A DNA stretch of 64,000 nt, from NCBI RefSeq assembly GCF_000336635.1, contig NZ_AOLY01000005.1, forward strand, positions 41,757 to 105,756, read 5' to 3'. The DNA comes from Haloarcula japonica DSM 6131 (GTDB taxonomy: Archaea > Halobacteriota > Halobacteria > Halobacteriales > Haloarculaceae). Below the pieces are notes generated by a model. It saw only the letters and a list, made by a program, of their open reading frames with translations, ran no database searches and was not told where the DNA came from. Numbering within the stretch: the first letter of the stretch is position 1; the number at the start of each line of letters is the position of its first letter. Made by a program: the position numbers and the translations under genes. Shown piece after piece: positions 17,103 through 25,913 of the stretch.

Positions 17103-18355
17103 CGGCCACCCCGCTGGGCCCGTTCAGTGACTCGTTCCAGCGACTCCGCCGCGGGCCAGTCGTGGACGGCGATGCCAGCGGCTCGCAGTCGACGGAGCCG
17201 TTCGCGGCGTTCGAGCCGCGCCAGCCGGTGGCCCGCCGTATCCGTCGCAGTCGGGTCGGGGCTCAAGACCGTCACCGGGTGGCCGCTGGCGGCGAGTCGG
17301 CGGACCAGCGCCTCGCTGTCGTCGTCACACAGCGGGCCGAGAAAGACAATGTTCGCCGCCGTCGGCAGTTGCGCGATGAGCTTCGTCGTATCCGGTGTTC
17401 GGGTGACTGATGTCGCGGCGAACGCACGGTCGGTCCTGAGCAGGTCCCGGGCCTGTTGCTGGTGTGCGGCGCTCGTGCCTGGTGCGAGCCACGCGCCATG
17501 TGGCGAGTACGCCGCGACGCCGACCTCGTGGCCGTCTTCCGGGAGTCCCTCGACGAGGGCGACGGCGGCCATCGTGGACCGCTCGATTGCCGTCTCGGCA
17601 TCTGGACGCGGCGCGAGCGCGGCGGCTGCTCTGGCGTCGACGACCACGACGACCGTCGCCGACTGTTCGCGGCGGAACTCGACGGTCCGCAGGTCGCCCG
17701 TACGGGCGTACTGATTCCAGTCAACGCGGGAGAGCGGGTCGTTCGAACGGTGCTCCCTGACCGCGTAGAAGGAAACTCCTTCGCCGCCCTCGTCGACAGG
17801 CACCGTCCCGGGCCGGCGAGCCACTGCGGGGACCAGCGGCAACAGTGCCGAACTGGCCGGCTGCTCCCAAGTAACGGTATCAGGCTCGGCCGTGACGGTC
17901 GTTCGTCGGGCGACGACGCCGACCACGTCCCTGACGACGACTGTCGCCGGGTCGAACACGCAGCGGTCGGTCCCCCCGGTAATCTCGTAGGTGATTGTCG
18001 TCGATGCGCCGGGGCGCAGCGCCGCCCCCAGTGACGCCGATCCCTCAACGACGCGGACGGAATCCGGGACGCCATCGGCGAGCCGGAGGTCCGGAATCGT
18101 CCGTGACCCGTCGTTGCGGACCGTGAGTGCGACAGTCACTCGCTCACCCAGTGCCGGTTCAGTCGGTGTGATGGACCGCTGTATCGACACGTTCGCGGCT
18201 GGCGGGACGGCGACGCGGTCGTACGCGCTCAGCGTGACGCCGAGCCCGCCCAGCAACACGAGCGCGGGGACCTGTCCCACAAGCCCGACGCCGACGGCGA
18301 CCAGCGCGGCCCCGGCCAGCCCGAACCAGCGGCCGGTGCGGTGAACCTCGCTCAT
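17099..18355 (-). CDS. DUF58 domain protein (vWA-like, MoxR-associated type)
   Basis: 418-aa protein: two N-terminal helices (about 10-45), a DUF11-like beta domain (about 55-150) and a C-terminal DUF58 domain, recognisable from the segment SNDPLSRVDWNQYARTGDL. DUF58 is a von Willebrand A-like fold usually acting with a MoxR ATPase in metal or complex assembly. ATG 18355 is chosen because it overlaps the upstream stop by four bases (ATGA); the longer frame to 18505 runs through the upstream gene. No moxR gene is present in this window, which is unusual for the neighbourhood. Confidence 0.85.
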   Translation of the reverse strand: MSEVHRTGRWFGLAGAALVAVGVGLVGQVPALVLLGGLGVTLSAYDRVAVPPAANVSIQRSITPTEPALGERVTVALTVRNDGSRTIPDLRLADGVPDSVRVVEGSASLGAALRPGASTTITYEITGGTDRCVFDPATVVVRDVVGVVARRTTVTAEPDTVTWEQPASSALLPLVPAVARRPGTVPVDEGGEGVSFYAVREHRSNDPLSRVDWNQYARTGDLRTVEFRREQSATVVVVVDARAAAALAPRPDAETAIERSTMAAVALVEGLPEDGHEVGVAAYSPHGAWLAPGTSAAHQQQARDLLRTDRAFAATSVTRTPDTTKLIAQLPTAANIVFLGPLCDDDSEALVRRLAASGHPVTVLSPDPTATDTAGHRLARLERRERLRRLRAAGIAVHDWPAAESLERVTERAQRGGR

Positions 18356-18879
18356 CGCTCCTCGTCGCGCCGTCGGAGTTCCGCCGTCGCGTGAGCGACA
18401 CGCCGCTGGAACGGGTGGATGCCCGAGAGCCACCCGGACAACCGCGCCCGGAGCGATATCGGCGTCCCGTCGAACAGCTCCCGGGCCGGCTCCCTGTCCG
18501 CCCACGCGCCGGATCGGAGCGCGTCCGTCGCCTCGTCGGGCGAGAGCCCGTTGCGCTGGAGGACGGTGACAGCGACCCCCTCGACACGTTTCCGAATGGC
18601 TTCTTGCCCGGCCCCGGCACTAAGCGCCTCGTCGATGTCGTCGCCAGGGACCGTGACGTACTGGCTGTCAGTGTCCGGGAGCGCCATCCCGCGGTCGCTG
18701 TCGAGGGAGCGAACGAGGAGCGCCAGCAGTGCGACACCGCCGGCGAAGACAGCCGCGGCGAGTATCGGGAGATCCGAGACAGCGCCAGCGGGCAACAGCG
18801 GCGCGCCGATGGCAGCGAGACCGACACCGATGGCTGTTGCGACGAGGCCGAGTGCCAGCGGAACCCGGCGCAGTGTCAC
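18352..18879 (-). CDS. DUF7269-like membrane protein
   Basis: 175 aa with two N-terminal helices (about 8-60) and an acidic cytoplasmic part. It starts with GTG at 18879, overlapping the stop of the DUF4129 gene by four bases (GTGA), and its own stop overlaps the DUF58 start. Family assignment is by operon position and size. Function unknown. Confidence 0.65.
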   Translation of the reverse strand: MTLRRVPLALGLVATAIGVGLAAIGAPLLPAGAVSDLPILAAAVFAGGVALLALLVRSLDSDRGMALPDTDSQYVTVPGDDIDEALSAGAGQEAIRKRVEGVAVTVLQRNGLSPDEATDALRSGAWADREPARELFDGTPISLRARLSGWLSGIHPFQRRVAHATAELRRRDEER

Positions 18880-19589
18880 GTCTCTGCCTCCCCTGCGTAC
18901 TTGTCGGCGTCTTTGTTCTCAGAAGCCACGTCGTCGGGATTCGCTGCGATGTCGTCCGTATCGTTGGTCGCCCGTTCCAGCGCCTCGCGGGCCTGCGATT
19001 CCAGAGCCGCGTCCAGCTGGTCTCGGCCGTAGCGGACCCGTTCGAACGCCGACCGTAGCGAGGCGACGGCGTCGGGGTCGGCACCAGCCGCTGTCGCGTC
19101 CGCCTCGATATCCTGTGGCGTCGAGGAACTGCGGTCCGGGGCTACCGCGTCTTCGAGGGCGGCCCACGCGCGGTACACGTCGTTGGTAAGTGGGATATCT
19201 ATCTCGGCAGCGCTATGCGACGGGCTCCTCGCGGACTCCGCCGTTGCGACGGCTGGCGTCTCGCCGCCTGTTTCGTCGATTGTCCGGCTCTGGCCGGCCA
19301 GTCGCCACAGCACCGCGAGCCCGACCGCGAGGCCGACGGCGAGCGCACCGACTGCCGGGGCGGGGACACTCGGCAGCAGCGCGCGGGCACCGTTCTCGCT
19401 TTCGGGCGGGTCGATGCTACCTGGTGGGTCGCTGAGGCCCTGTCCGTCGGGGTTGTCGATCTCGCTGTCGTCCCGGGTCATCTCCGCCTGATCGGACCCG
19501 GTAGCCGCGTCGAGGCTTGCGGCCCCGACGCTGAACGACAGCAGCGCAATCGCGGCGACAACCGCCACGAGGAGGGACTGTCGCTGCAT
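18876..19589 (-). CDS. DUF4129 domain membrane protein
   Basis: 237-aa protein with an N-terminal signal peptide or anchor (LLVAVVAAIALLSFSVGAAS), an acidic Gly/Pro-rich extracellular stretch, a second helix (about 80-105) and a cytoplasmic DUF4129 domain (VYRAWAALEDAV, then a helical segment with Thr-Pro-Gln-Asp). DUF4129 often forms the C-terminus of transglutaminase-like proteins linked to DUF58/MoxR. ATG 19589 places the signal peptide at the N-terminus; Mets at 19652 and 19613 are less likely. First gene of the operon. Confidence 0.75.
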   Translation of the reverse strand: MQRQSLLVAVVAAIALLSFSVGAASLDAATGSDQAEMTRDDSEIDNPDGQGLSDPPGSIDPPESENGARALLPSVPAPAVGALAVGLAVGLAVLWRLAGQSRTIDETGGETPAVATAESARSPSHSAAEIDIPLTNDVYRAWAALEDAVAPDRSSSTPQDIEADATAAGADPDAVASLRSAFERVRYGRDQLDAALESQAREALERATNDTDDIAANPDDVASENKDADKYAGEAET

Positions 19590-19692
19590 ACAGCCACTCC
19601 GCTCCTGGCACATGAATAGGTTAGGGACCTGTCGTTCGCTGGAACGCTCCACGGGCGCGATTCGAACAGGTACACGCGGAGAACGGCCCCGC

Positions 19693-20673
19693 TCAGAGTT
19701 CGTCTGCGAGGTCCTCGGCGAAATAGGTGAGAATCAGGTCCGCGCCGGCGCGTTTGATCGATAGCAGTGACTCGTAGGCGACCGCTTCGAGGTCGAGCCA
19801 GCCTTTCTCGGCGGCGGCGTGCAACATCGCGTACTCGCCGGAGACGTTGTAGGCGGCGACGGGGTGGTCGTAGGACTCCCGGACCTCCTTGACGATGTCC
19901 AGGTACGGCAGCGCCGGCTTGACCATCAGCACGTCCGCGCCCTGCTCGACATCCAGGTCAACCTCGCGGCGGGCCTCGCGTGCGTTCGCGGGGTCCATCT
20001 GGTAGTGCCGGCGGTCACCGAAGGCCGGCGCGCCGTCGGCGGCGTCCCGGAACGGGCCGTAGAAGGCCGACTCGTACTTCGCGGCGTAGCTCATGATCGG
20101 CACGTCGGTGTTCCCCTGGGCATCTAAGGCCGCCCGGATCGCGCCGACCATGCCGTCGATCATGCCCGACGGCGCGACCATATCGGCTCCGGCCGCGGCG
20201 TGGCTCGCGGCGATTTTCCCCAGCAGGTCCAGCGTCTCGTCGTTGCGCACCGTCAGCCGCGGGTCCTCGGCGGCGGCGTCTTCGAGGACGCCGCAGTGGC
20301 CGTGGTCGGTGTACTCACAGAGACAGACATCCGTGATGACGTAGGCGTCGGTTTCGTCGGTGATCCGGCGGGTCGCCTCCTGCACGACGCCGTCCTCAGC
20401 CCAGGCACGGCTCCCGCGCTCGTCTTTCGACTCCGGGACGCCGAACAACATCACCGCTTCGACGCCAGTTTCGAGAACTTCTTCGACGCGATCCACGGCG
20501 TCCGCAACAGGGACCCGCTCGTGGCCCGGCATCGTCTCGATGGGGACGCGCTCGTCGGTCGTCGCGTCCACGAACACCGGGGCGATGAGGTCCGACGCCG
20601 AGAGGTCCGTCTCGCGTACCAGCGGTCGAACGCCGTCAGTCCGCAGGCGGCGCGGGCGCTGTGTCAGGTTCAT
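19693..20673 (-). CDS. hemB: Porphobilinogen synthase (delta-aminolevulinate dehydratase)
   Basis: Condenses two 5-aminolevulinates to porphobilinogen. The 326-aa protein has the catalytic zinc triad C117, C119 and C127 (DVCLCEYTDHGHCG), so it is the Zn-dependent type. Both active-site lysines are in conserved contexts (SYAAKYESAFYGPFR and LMVKPALPYLD). Length is normal. It is on the same strand as hemL, but the two are separated by 19 kb of nitrogen and signalling genes. It may supply uroporphyrinogen for the siroheme of NirA as well as heme. Confidence 0.96.
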   Translation of the reverse strand: MNLTQRPRRLRTDGVRPLVRETDLSASDLIAPVFVDATTDERVPIETMPGHERVPVADAVDRVEEVLETGVEAVMLFGVPESKDERGSRAWAEDGVVQEATRRITDETDAYVITDVCLCEYTDHGHCGVLEDAAAEDPRLTVRNDETLDLLGKIAASHAAAGADMVAPSGMIDGMVGAIRAALDAQGNTDVPIMSYAAKYESAFYGPFRDAADGAPAFGDRRHYQMDPANAREARREVDLDVEQGADVLMVKPALPYLDIVKEVRESYDHPVAAYNVSGEYAMLHAAAEKGWLDLEAVAYESLLSIKRAGADLILTYFAEDLADEL

Positions 20674-20719
20674 ACTGCCCTGTCAGTCCGTGGGCGGCAT
20701 CAACCCACCGCTTACCGAC

Positions 20720-21448
20720 CTACTCCGTCTCGATTCGCTCGCGGAGCCAGGCCGCCGCGTCGGCGACGGCCGCCGGGTCGTCGCCGGTGATCTTCACCCG
20801 CCCCGGCGTGTCGTCCTTGCGGGGATAGCTCCCGACAGCCACGTCGAACTGCTCGCGGGCCGCAGTGATGTGGGTGACGAGCGCGCCTTCGGGCGCGGGC
20901 GTGTGCATCGTCTCCGTCGTCCGGTCGCCGTCGAACTCGTCGGCCACGGTCTCGTACATCGCTTGCAGTTCCTCGGGGATGCCCGGGAACACGTACACGC
21001 GGTCGATGACACAGCCGGCGGCGAAGCTCTCGTCGGTCAGCAGCGCCTGCCCGCCCTCGGGGACCGACGCCCACGCGTCGAGATCCAGGTCCATGTCGTA
21101 GCGGTCCACCATCTCGGGGTTATCGTCGGCGAACTGTTCGGCCTTCGCTTCGAGATGGGCCCGAACGTCGTCCGGAACGACGAGGTCACGGCCGAACGCC
21201 CGCGCTACGGCTGCTTTCGTCACGTCGTCCGGCGTCCCGCCGATGCCCCCAGTGACGATGACCGCGTCGAAGGCGTCGTGATACCGCGCCACGGCTTCGG
21301 CGATGACCGCCTCGTCGTCGGGCACAGTCAGGACGCGGGTGACAGTGGCTCCTGCGGCCGTGAGCCGGCGGCCCAGCCACGACGCGTTCGTGTTCTCCGT
21401 GTCGCCAGCAAGCAGTTCGTCTCCGACGGTGAGCAGTGCGACCTCCAT
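20720..21448 (-). CDS. CinA-like / molybdopterin-binding (MoCF) domain protein
   Basis: 242 aa with the MoaB/MogA fold in the first 170 residues: VALLTVGDELLAGDTENTN and TGGIGGTPDDVTK. The C-terminal part (about 175-242) is a small alpha/beta domain ending LRERIETE. Archaeal members of this group are annotated as CinA-like, linked to nucleotide-cofactor repair (ADP-ribose or NMN chemistry) rather than molybdopterin. Exact activity is uncertain. It lies 46 bases upstream of hemB on the same strand. Confidence 0.8.
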   Translation of the reverse strand: MEVALLTVGDELLAGDTENTNASWLGRRLTAAGATVTRVLTVPDDEAVIAEAVARYHDAFDAVIVTGGIGGTPDDVTKAAVARAFGRDLVVPDDVRAHLEAKAEQFADDNPEMVDRYDMDLDLDAWASVPEGGQALLTDESFAAGCVIDRVYVFPGIPEELQAMYETVADEFDGDRTTETMHTPAPEGALVTHITAAREQFDVAVGSYPRKDDTPGRVKITGDDPAAVADAAAWLRERIETE

Positions 21449-21619
21449 TACGTCGTCGTGGGTGGCTGGCGGCGTTAAGGGTTTGGCCGGTCGGCAATCC
21501 GTTCTCCGGATACACCGCCATGTTACGGTCCAATCGGTATTAATGGTATATTATGACATTAGATCTAGTCTAGCCATATTTCGGTAACATACATATACTG
21601 GGTCCTGTTAATCTATATC

Positions 21620-21748
21620 ATGGTACTTGTCAGCAATTGCGTCGACTGCCTCAAACCCGTCGACCCGGACCGACACCGCTCGGCGAACACAGCTAGTGAA
21701 AACCGCGGCGAGGAATCCGAGACACGCCCGCGGGAAGTGACAGACTGA
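21620..21748 (+). CDS. 42-aa hypothetical protein with one CxxC
   Basis: ATG at 21620 encodes MVLVSNCVDCLKPVDPDR and so on, ending in a charged tail. A TATA-like ACATATAC lies about 25 bases upstream, as expected for a leaderless gene. One C-x2-C pair could bind metal as a dimer. It ends 87 bases before the RCK gene. Small and unsupported by homology. Confidence 0.35.
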   Translation: MVLVSNCVDCLKPVDPDRHRSANTASENRGEESETRPREVTD

Positions 21749-21835
21749 CCGCACAGCCGACAGCGGAGTGATTCGTCGCCACGCACCGACACCGCCCAGT
21801 GTGGCGGGACCGGACAGCCGTAGACAGCTACAGCA

Positions 21836-22582
21836 ATGGGACTCGCTAACAGTACAGACACGGACCGGTCGCTGCTCCGGCGGCTCGCCCGACCGGTGCT
21901 CGCGTTCGTCGGGCTGGTCGTCGCCGGTGTGGTCGGGTTTGTCACGCTCGGCGGCGTCGGCGTCGTCAACGCACTGTTCTGGCTGCTCGATCCCACGAGC
22001 ATCGAACTCCACTTTCAGAGTCACGACGGACCGGCAACGCTGGTCAAGAGCTACGCTATCGTAGTGCTTACTGGTCTCGTCATCGCCGGTCTGTGGACCG
22101 GCGAGACAGCGCTATCGGCGGCCTTCGGCGGCCGGATTCAGGAAGAACTCACACGCATGCAAATCGCACAACGAATCGAGGACCTGGAGGACCACGTCGT
22201 CGTCTGTGGCTACGGAACGTTCGGACAGACCGTCGCCGACCAGATCGGCGACACGGACACACCGGTGGTGGTCCTCGAACACGAGACCGACCAGTACGAA
22301 CGGGCGCTTGACGACGGCCATCTCGCCCTGGAGGCCGATGCGAGCCGCGAGGACGCGCTGACAGATGCGGGTGTCAAGCGAGCCGACACGGTCATCGGTG
22401 CAATCGACGACACGAACGCAAACATCCAGATCGCGGTGCTGGCGAGCCAGCTCGCGCCCACGGTCCGGCTCATCGTTCGAGCCGGGGACCAGCAGGACGA
22501 GACCGTGGCCCGCCGCGTCGGGGCAGACGAGGTGATAATCCCCGAGGTCGTGAGCGGGAAGCAGGTCTGTGAACGGCTGTAA
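21836..22582 (+). CDS. RCK (TrkA-N) protein with two-helix channel-like membrane domain
   Basis: 248 aa. Two hydrophobic helices (about 20-50 and 72-92) flank a short extracytoplasmic loop, followed by a TrkA-N Rossmann domain with the nucleotide loop VVVCGYGTFGQTVADQI (about 117-133). The architecture is that of a K+ channel subunit with an RCK gate, but the loop between helices has no TVGYG-type selectivity filter. It may be a regulator of another channel or a divergent pore. It ends after the Rossmann domain, so the TrkA-C part is missing. Confidence 0.75.
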   Translation: MGLANSTDTDRSLLRRLARPVLAFVGLVVAGVVGFVTLGGVGVVNALFWLLDPTSIELHFQSHDGPATLVKSYAIVVLTGLVIAGLWTGETALSAAFGGRIQEELTRMQIAQRIEDLEDHVVVCGYGTFGQTVADQIGDTDTPVVVLEHETDQYERALDDGHLALEADASREDALTDAGVKRADTVIGAIDDTNANIQIAVLASQLAPTVRLIVRAGDQQDETVARRVGADEVIIPEVVSGKQVCERL

Positions 22583-22693
22583 CTCAGGCCTCGCCAGCCG
22601 CTTGTGTCAGCAGTTCGGTCACGCCGATGGCGAGTAGTGCGACGGTCAGATCTATAATTGGGAGTCGACAAACGGAATATACCGGGTCGGTCG

Positions 22694-22897
22694 TTACTCC
22701 TCTGACAGCTTGGATTCGAGTGTTTCGACCTGGCTTTCGAGTTCGGAAATGCGCTTTTCGTAGCCGCGTTTGCCGTCGAGAAAGTTGTAGATGAGTATCA
22801 TGCCGGCGGCTGGCAGTCCGACATACATCGCTAATACCATCACCATGACGATGAGTTCCGTTGTGCCGGGTAACCCTGCGACTAGGAGGAGGGCCAT
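22694..22897 (-). CDS. Small membrane protein with C-terminal coiled coil
   Basis: 67 aa: one long helix (about 15-40) and a heptad-like tail (EKRISELESQVETLESKLS). Similar small haloarchaeal proteins are common, but I recognise no function. It sits between the RCK gene and the Fe-S oxidoreductase gene, 46 bases downstream of the latter on the same strand, so the two may be co-transcribed. Confidence 0.6.
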   Translation of the reverse strand: MALLLVAGLPGTTELIVMVMVLAMYVGLPAAGMILIYNFLDGKRGYEKRISELESQVETLESKLSEE

Positions 22898-22943
22898 GCT
22901 GGTCTTTTTCCTTTAAGCTACTTGGAAATTTATATCCGAGCGA

Positions 22944-25031
22944 TCAGACTTCCTCTTCGCCGACCGCTTCAGCGAGCAACTCCGTCACCCCGACGATTTC
23001 GAGGTCGTCCTCGTAGCCACCGGTCTTGCGCCCGTCCTCGTACATCGTCATGCACATCGGGCAGGCGACGACGAACTTCTCGACGGCCGCACCCGCCTCG
23101 GTGTCTTCGAGGGCCTCGCGCAGGCGTTCCTCACTGGGCTTCGTCTCCTCTTCGAGGTCCATCCAGAGGCCGCCGCCGCCACCGCCACAGCAGAAGGAGT
23201 CGTCCCTGTTGCGGGGCATCTCGTGGAGGTCAGCCCCGGTCGCGCGGATGAGGTCCCGCGGGGCTTCGAACTCACCGTTGTACCGCCCGAGGTGGCAGGG
23301 GTCGTGGTACGTGACGGTGTAGTCGAGTTCCAACCCGGAGAGGCCAAGCGCGCCCGAATCTGCGAGATCGGCGACGACCTGCGTGTAGTGGAACACGTCG
23401 TCTTCGCCCCACTCGCAGGCCTCGAACTCGGGGTACTCGTTCATGAACGTGTTGTAGGCGTGGGGGTCCGTCGTGACGATAGACTCGAACTCACAGTCCA
23501 GAATCGCCTCGGCGTTGTCCTCGACGAGCATCTCGTAGAGGCCCTCCTCGCCGACGCGGCGCACGTCGTTGCCGTCGGTCTGCTCGGCCTCGTAGAGGAT
23601 GCCGTAGTCCACGCCGGCGGCCTCGAAGACGCGAGCCAGCGCGCGCGCTATCTTCTGATTGCGCTCGTCGTAGCTGGGGTAGTCGCCGACGTACCAGAGG
23701 TATTCGACCGGTTCGTCACGAGCATCTGGAACTTCAAAACCGAGGTCCTCGGTCCAGTCCGGCCGGGCGCGCTCGGGGTCGCCGAAGGTGTTGCCGTGCT
23801 GGAACACGTTCATCATCGCGTCCTGGACGTGTTCGTCCATCTCGCCGGCCTCGGTCAGCCGGCGGTTCATCTCGGTGAACTGCGTGACGTGTTCGATATC
23901 GACCGGGCAGGCGTCCATACAGGCCATACAGGACATGCAGGACTCCATCGTGTGGGCGTCGATGACCGAGGTACCGCCGTCGGCAATAATAGGTACGTCT
24001 TCGCCGCCGGCGTCGCGCTCCTCACGGTAGCGTTTCAGGTCCAGAATGACGTTCCGTGGGTCCAACGGCCGCCCAGACGCCTTGGCCGGACAGACCGACG
24101 AACATCGGCCACACTTGGTGCAGGCGTCGTGGTCAAGCAACTGTTTCCAGGAGAAGTCGTCGATGTCGCTGGGGCCGATCTCCTCGGGACTCGCGTCGCT
24201 TGGCACGCCCGGCAGTCGCACCCCGGCCTTCTCGTCACGGGCGATAAGGTTGGCAAACGACGAGAGCATGTGGAACGGTTTCGCGTAAGGAATCCAGGCG
24301 ACGAACCACAGCGCGACGAGCGAGTGGCTCCACCAGACAAAGGGGTACGCGCCCGCTGCCATCTCCGGTGTCATCCCGGCCGTGACGAGCACTTCCTTGA
24401 CTGACCAGCCGACGAAGCTCACCGTCTCGAAGGAGACATCCCGGACCGTCGAGGTGCCGAGAATCCGAATGCCCTCAGTCAGGTAGCCACCGACGCCAAG
24501 CACGAACAGCGCGCCGAGAAACAGGTCGTCCTCGCGGGAGGTGTGGCGGTCGTGGAGGCGGTCGAGTTTACGGCCGTAGCGTCGCCACAGCGCGACGCCG
24601 ACGCCGACGACAAACAGCAGCCCCATCGCGTCCATGACGAGCGAATACGAGAGATAGAACTGGCCGACAAAGAATGACTCACCGGTCAGCGGCCGGTAGA
24701 GGTCGATATCGATACCAAGAATCGTCGTTCCGATGAGTAGCGTCAGAAAACCCCAGACGACGAACGCGTGCATCACGCCAGCGACGGTGTCGCGGTCCAA
24801 CTGCTTCCGATTTGACAGCGCTAACCGTGCCGCTGCAACCGTCCGCTGGGGCAGGTCGTCCAGTCGCTCGAAGGCGTCCTCGTTGCCTTGGGCATAGCGG
24901 TTGACGCGGTTGTACACACCGTACAGAAAGACGATGACGGCGAGCGCTGCCAGATAGTAGAACAGTACTTTCCCCACGTCGCCGATACGCCAGAACGTCG
25001 GGCGCGTGGTCGTCTGGAGTATAGATGACAT
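22944..25031 (-). CDS. Membrane-bound heterodisulfide-reductase-like Fe-S oxidoreductase
   Basis: 695-aa fusion. The N-terminal 290 residues form a NarI/HdrE-like cytochrome b-type domain with about six helices and conserved His. Then come two [4Fe-4S] ferredoxin motifs (CTKCGRCSSVCP at about 303 and CMSCMACMDACP at about 363) and a CCG domain with one canonical cysteine motif (SFCCGGGGGG at about 612) and a partial first one (HDPCHLGRYN). It probably moves electrons between a soluble donor such as ETF or acyl-CoA dehydrogenase and the quinone pool. The partner cannot be named from this locus. Confidence 0.85.
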   Translation of the reverse strand: MSSILQTTTRPTFWRIGDVGKVLFYYLAALAVIVFLYGVYNRVNRYAQGNEDAFERLDDLPQRTVAAARLALSNRKQLDRDTVAGVMHAFVVWGFLTLLIGTTILGIDIDLYRPLTGESFFVGQFYLSYSLVMDAMGLLFVVGVGVALWRRYGRKLDRLHDRHTSREDDLFLGALFVLGVGGYLTEGIRILGTSTVRDVSFETVSFVGWSVKEVLVTAGMTPEMAAGAYPFVWWSHSLVALWFVAWIPYAKPFHMLSSFANLIARDEKAGVRLPGVPSDASPEEIGPSDIDDFSWKQLLDHDACTKCGRCSSVCPAKASGRPLDPRNVILDLKRYREERDAGGEDVPIIADGGTSVIDAHTMESCMSCMACMDACPVDIEHVTQFTEMNRRLTEAGEMDEHVQDAMMNVFQHGNTFGDPERARPDWTEDLGFEVPDARDEPVEYLWYVGDYPSYDERNQKIARALARVFEAAGVDYGILYEAEQTDGNDVRRVGEEGLYEMLVEDNAEAILDCEFESIVTTDPHAYNTFMNEYPEFEACEWGEDDVFHYTQVVADLADSGALGLSGLELDYTVTYHDPCHLGRYNGEFEAPRDLIRATGADLHEMPRNRDDSFCCGGGGGGLWMDLEEETKPSEERLREALEDTEAGAAVEKFVVACPMCMTMYEDGRKTGGYEDDLEIVGVTELLAEAVGEEEV

Positions 25032-25174
25032 ACGGTAACACGTGTTTCATGCCCGCTTAAATCTTGCCACGAACCGCCGCAGTCCTGCGGGAATTAGACA
25101 ACTGTTGAAAGTTCTTCCCTATTACGTTGTCGATCCGACAGATATATGACTCCCGAGAAGTAGTTTCATGTTCG

Positions 25175-25795
25175 ATGGACGAGAAGACCGAAGAACTCCG
25201 TGACATCTTCATCGACGTCTCCGGTGAGGAGGCTGTGACGGAGTCTCAGGAGGCGTCGAGAGGGTCCTTGGCTGATACTGACGAGGCCGGTGTCGCGGAC
25301 CGACTCGGTGATGTCATCGCGCGGATGCACGAGCGATACGAGTTCCGGACTGACCTCGACGACGAATCCCTGGTAACAGTGGTCCGACTGTTCTACGAGG
25401 GCAGCGACGACGGGACTATCGCAGCCGAAATCGGCGCGGACGAGTCCGATGTGGTCGAGGCGCGACTGGACCTGCATCTCCTCCGCGACGAGGACACAGA
25501 GGCACCGTTCGATCTGGCCGAGTTCCGCCGCCGCGTTACCGACGACGACCCGTCCGTCGCCGAACTCGCGGCCGAGTTCGATATAGACGAGTCCTGGGCC
25601 GCCCACTACCGCCGAGTCGTCGCCGCACAGGACGCCGCCCGCCGTGTCTCCCATCGGTTCCAGAGCGAGTTCGAGGACGTACTCACCGACGCTGGCCTAT
25701 CAACACAGCACGCCGCCGGCCTCCGCGACGACGGCCTCGACGAGGCCACCGAAGACATCGACTCGCTGGATTCCGGCGCTGACGTGTCGATGTGA
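25175..25795 (+). CDS. cmi4: Conditioned-medium-induced protein 4 (haloarchaeal)
   Basis: 206-aa acidic protein typical of a haloarchaea-specific family first named in conditioned-medium studies. It starts MDEKTEELRDIFIDVSGEE; ATG 25175 is chosen because it aligns with that conserved start, whereas the frame extends 48 bases further. The body is helical with helix-turn-helix-like segments (GTIAAEIGADESDVVEARLD and SVAELAAEFDIDESW), so DNA binding is plausible. Divergent from the Fe-S oxidoreductase gene. Confidence 0.7.
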   Translation: MDEKTEELRDIFIDVSGEEAVTESQEASRGSLADTDEAGVADRLGDVIARMHERYEFRTDLDDESLVTVVRLFYEGSDDGTIAAEIGADESDVVEARLDLHLLRDEDTEAPFDLAEFRRRVTDDDPSVAELAAEFDIDESWAAHYRRVVAAQDAARRVSHRFQSEFEDVLTDAGLSTQHAAGLRDDGLDEATEDIDSLDSGADVSM

Positions 25796-25913
25796 CCCTC
25801 CGATATCTTTTGTCGTCGTCTCCTGTCACAGTAGGCTTGGCTAACTGCGCGACTGTTTCAACAGCCAGCGGTGCGCCGAACCTTCTTGTGGGAGCACACG
25901 ACCACGCCGGCCC

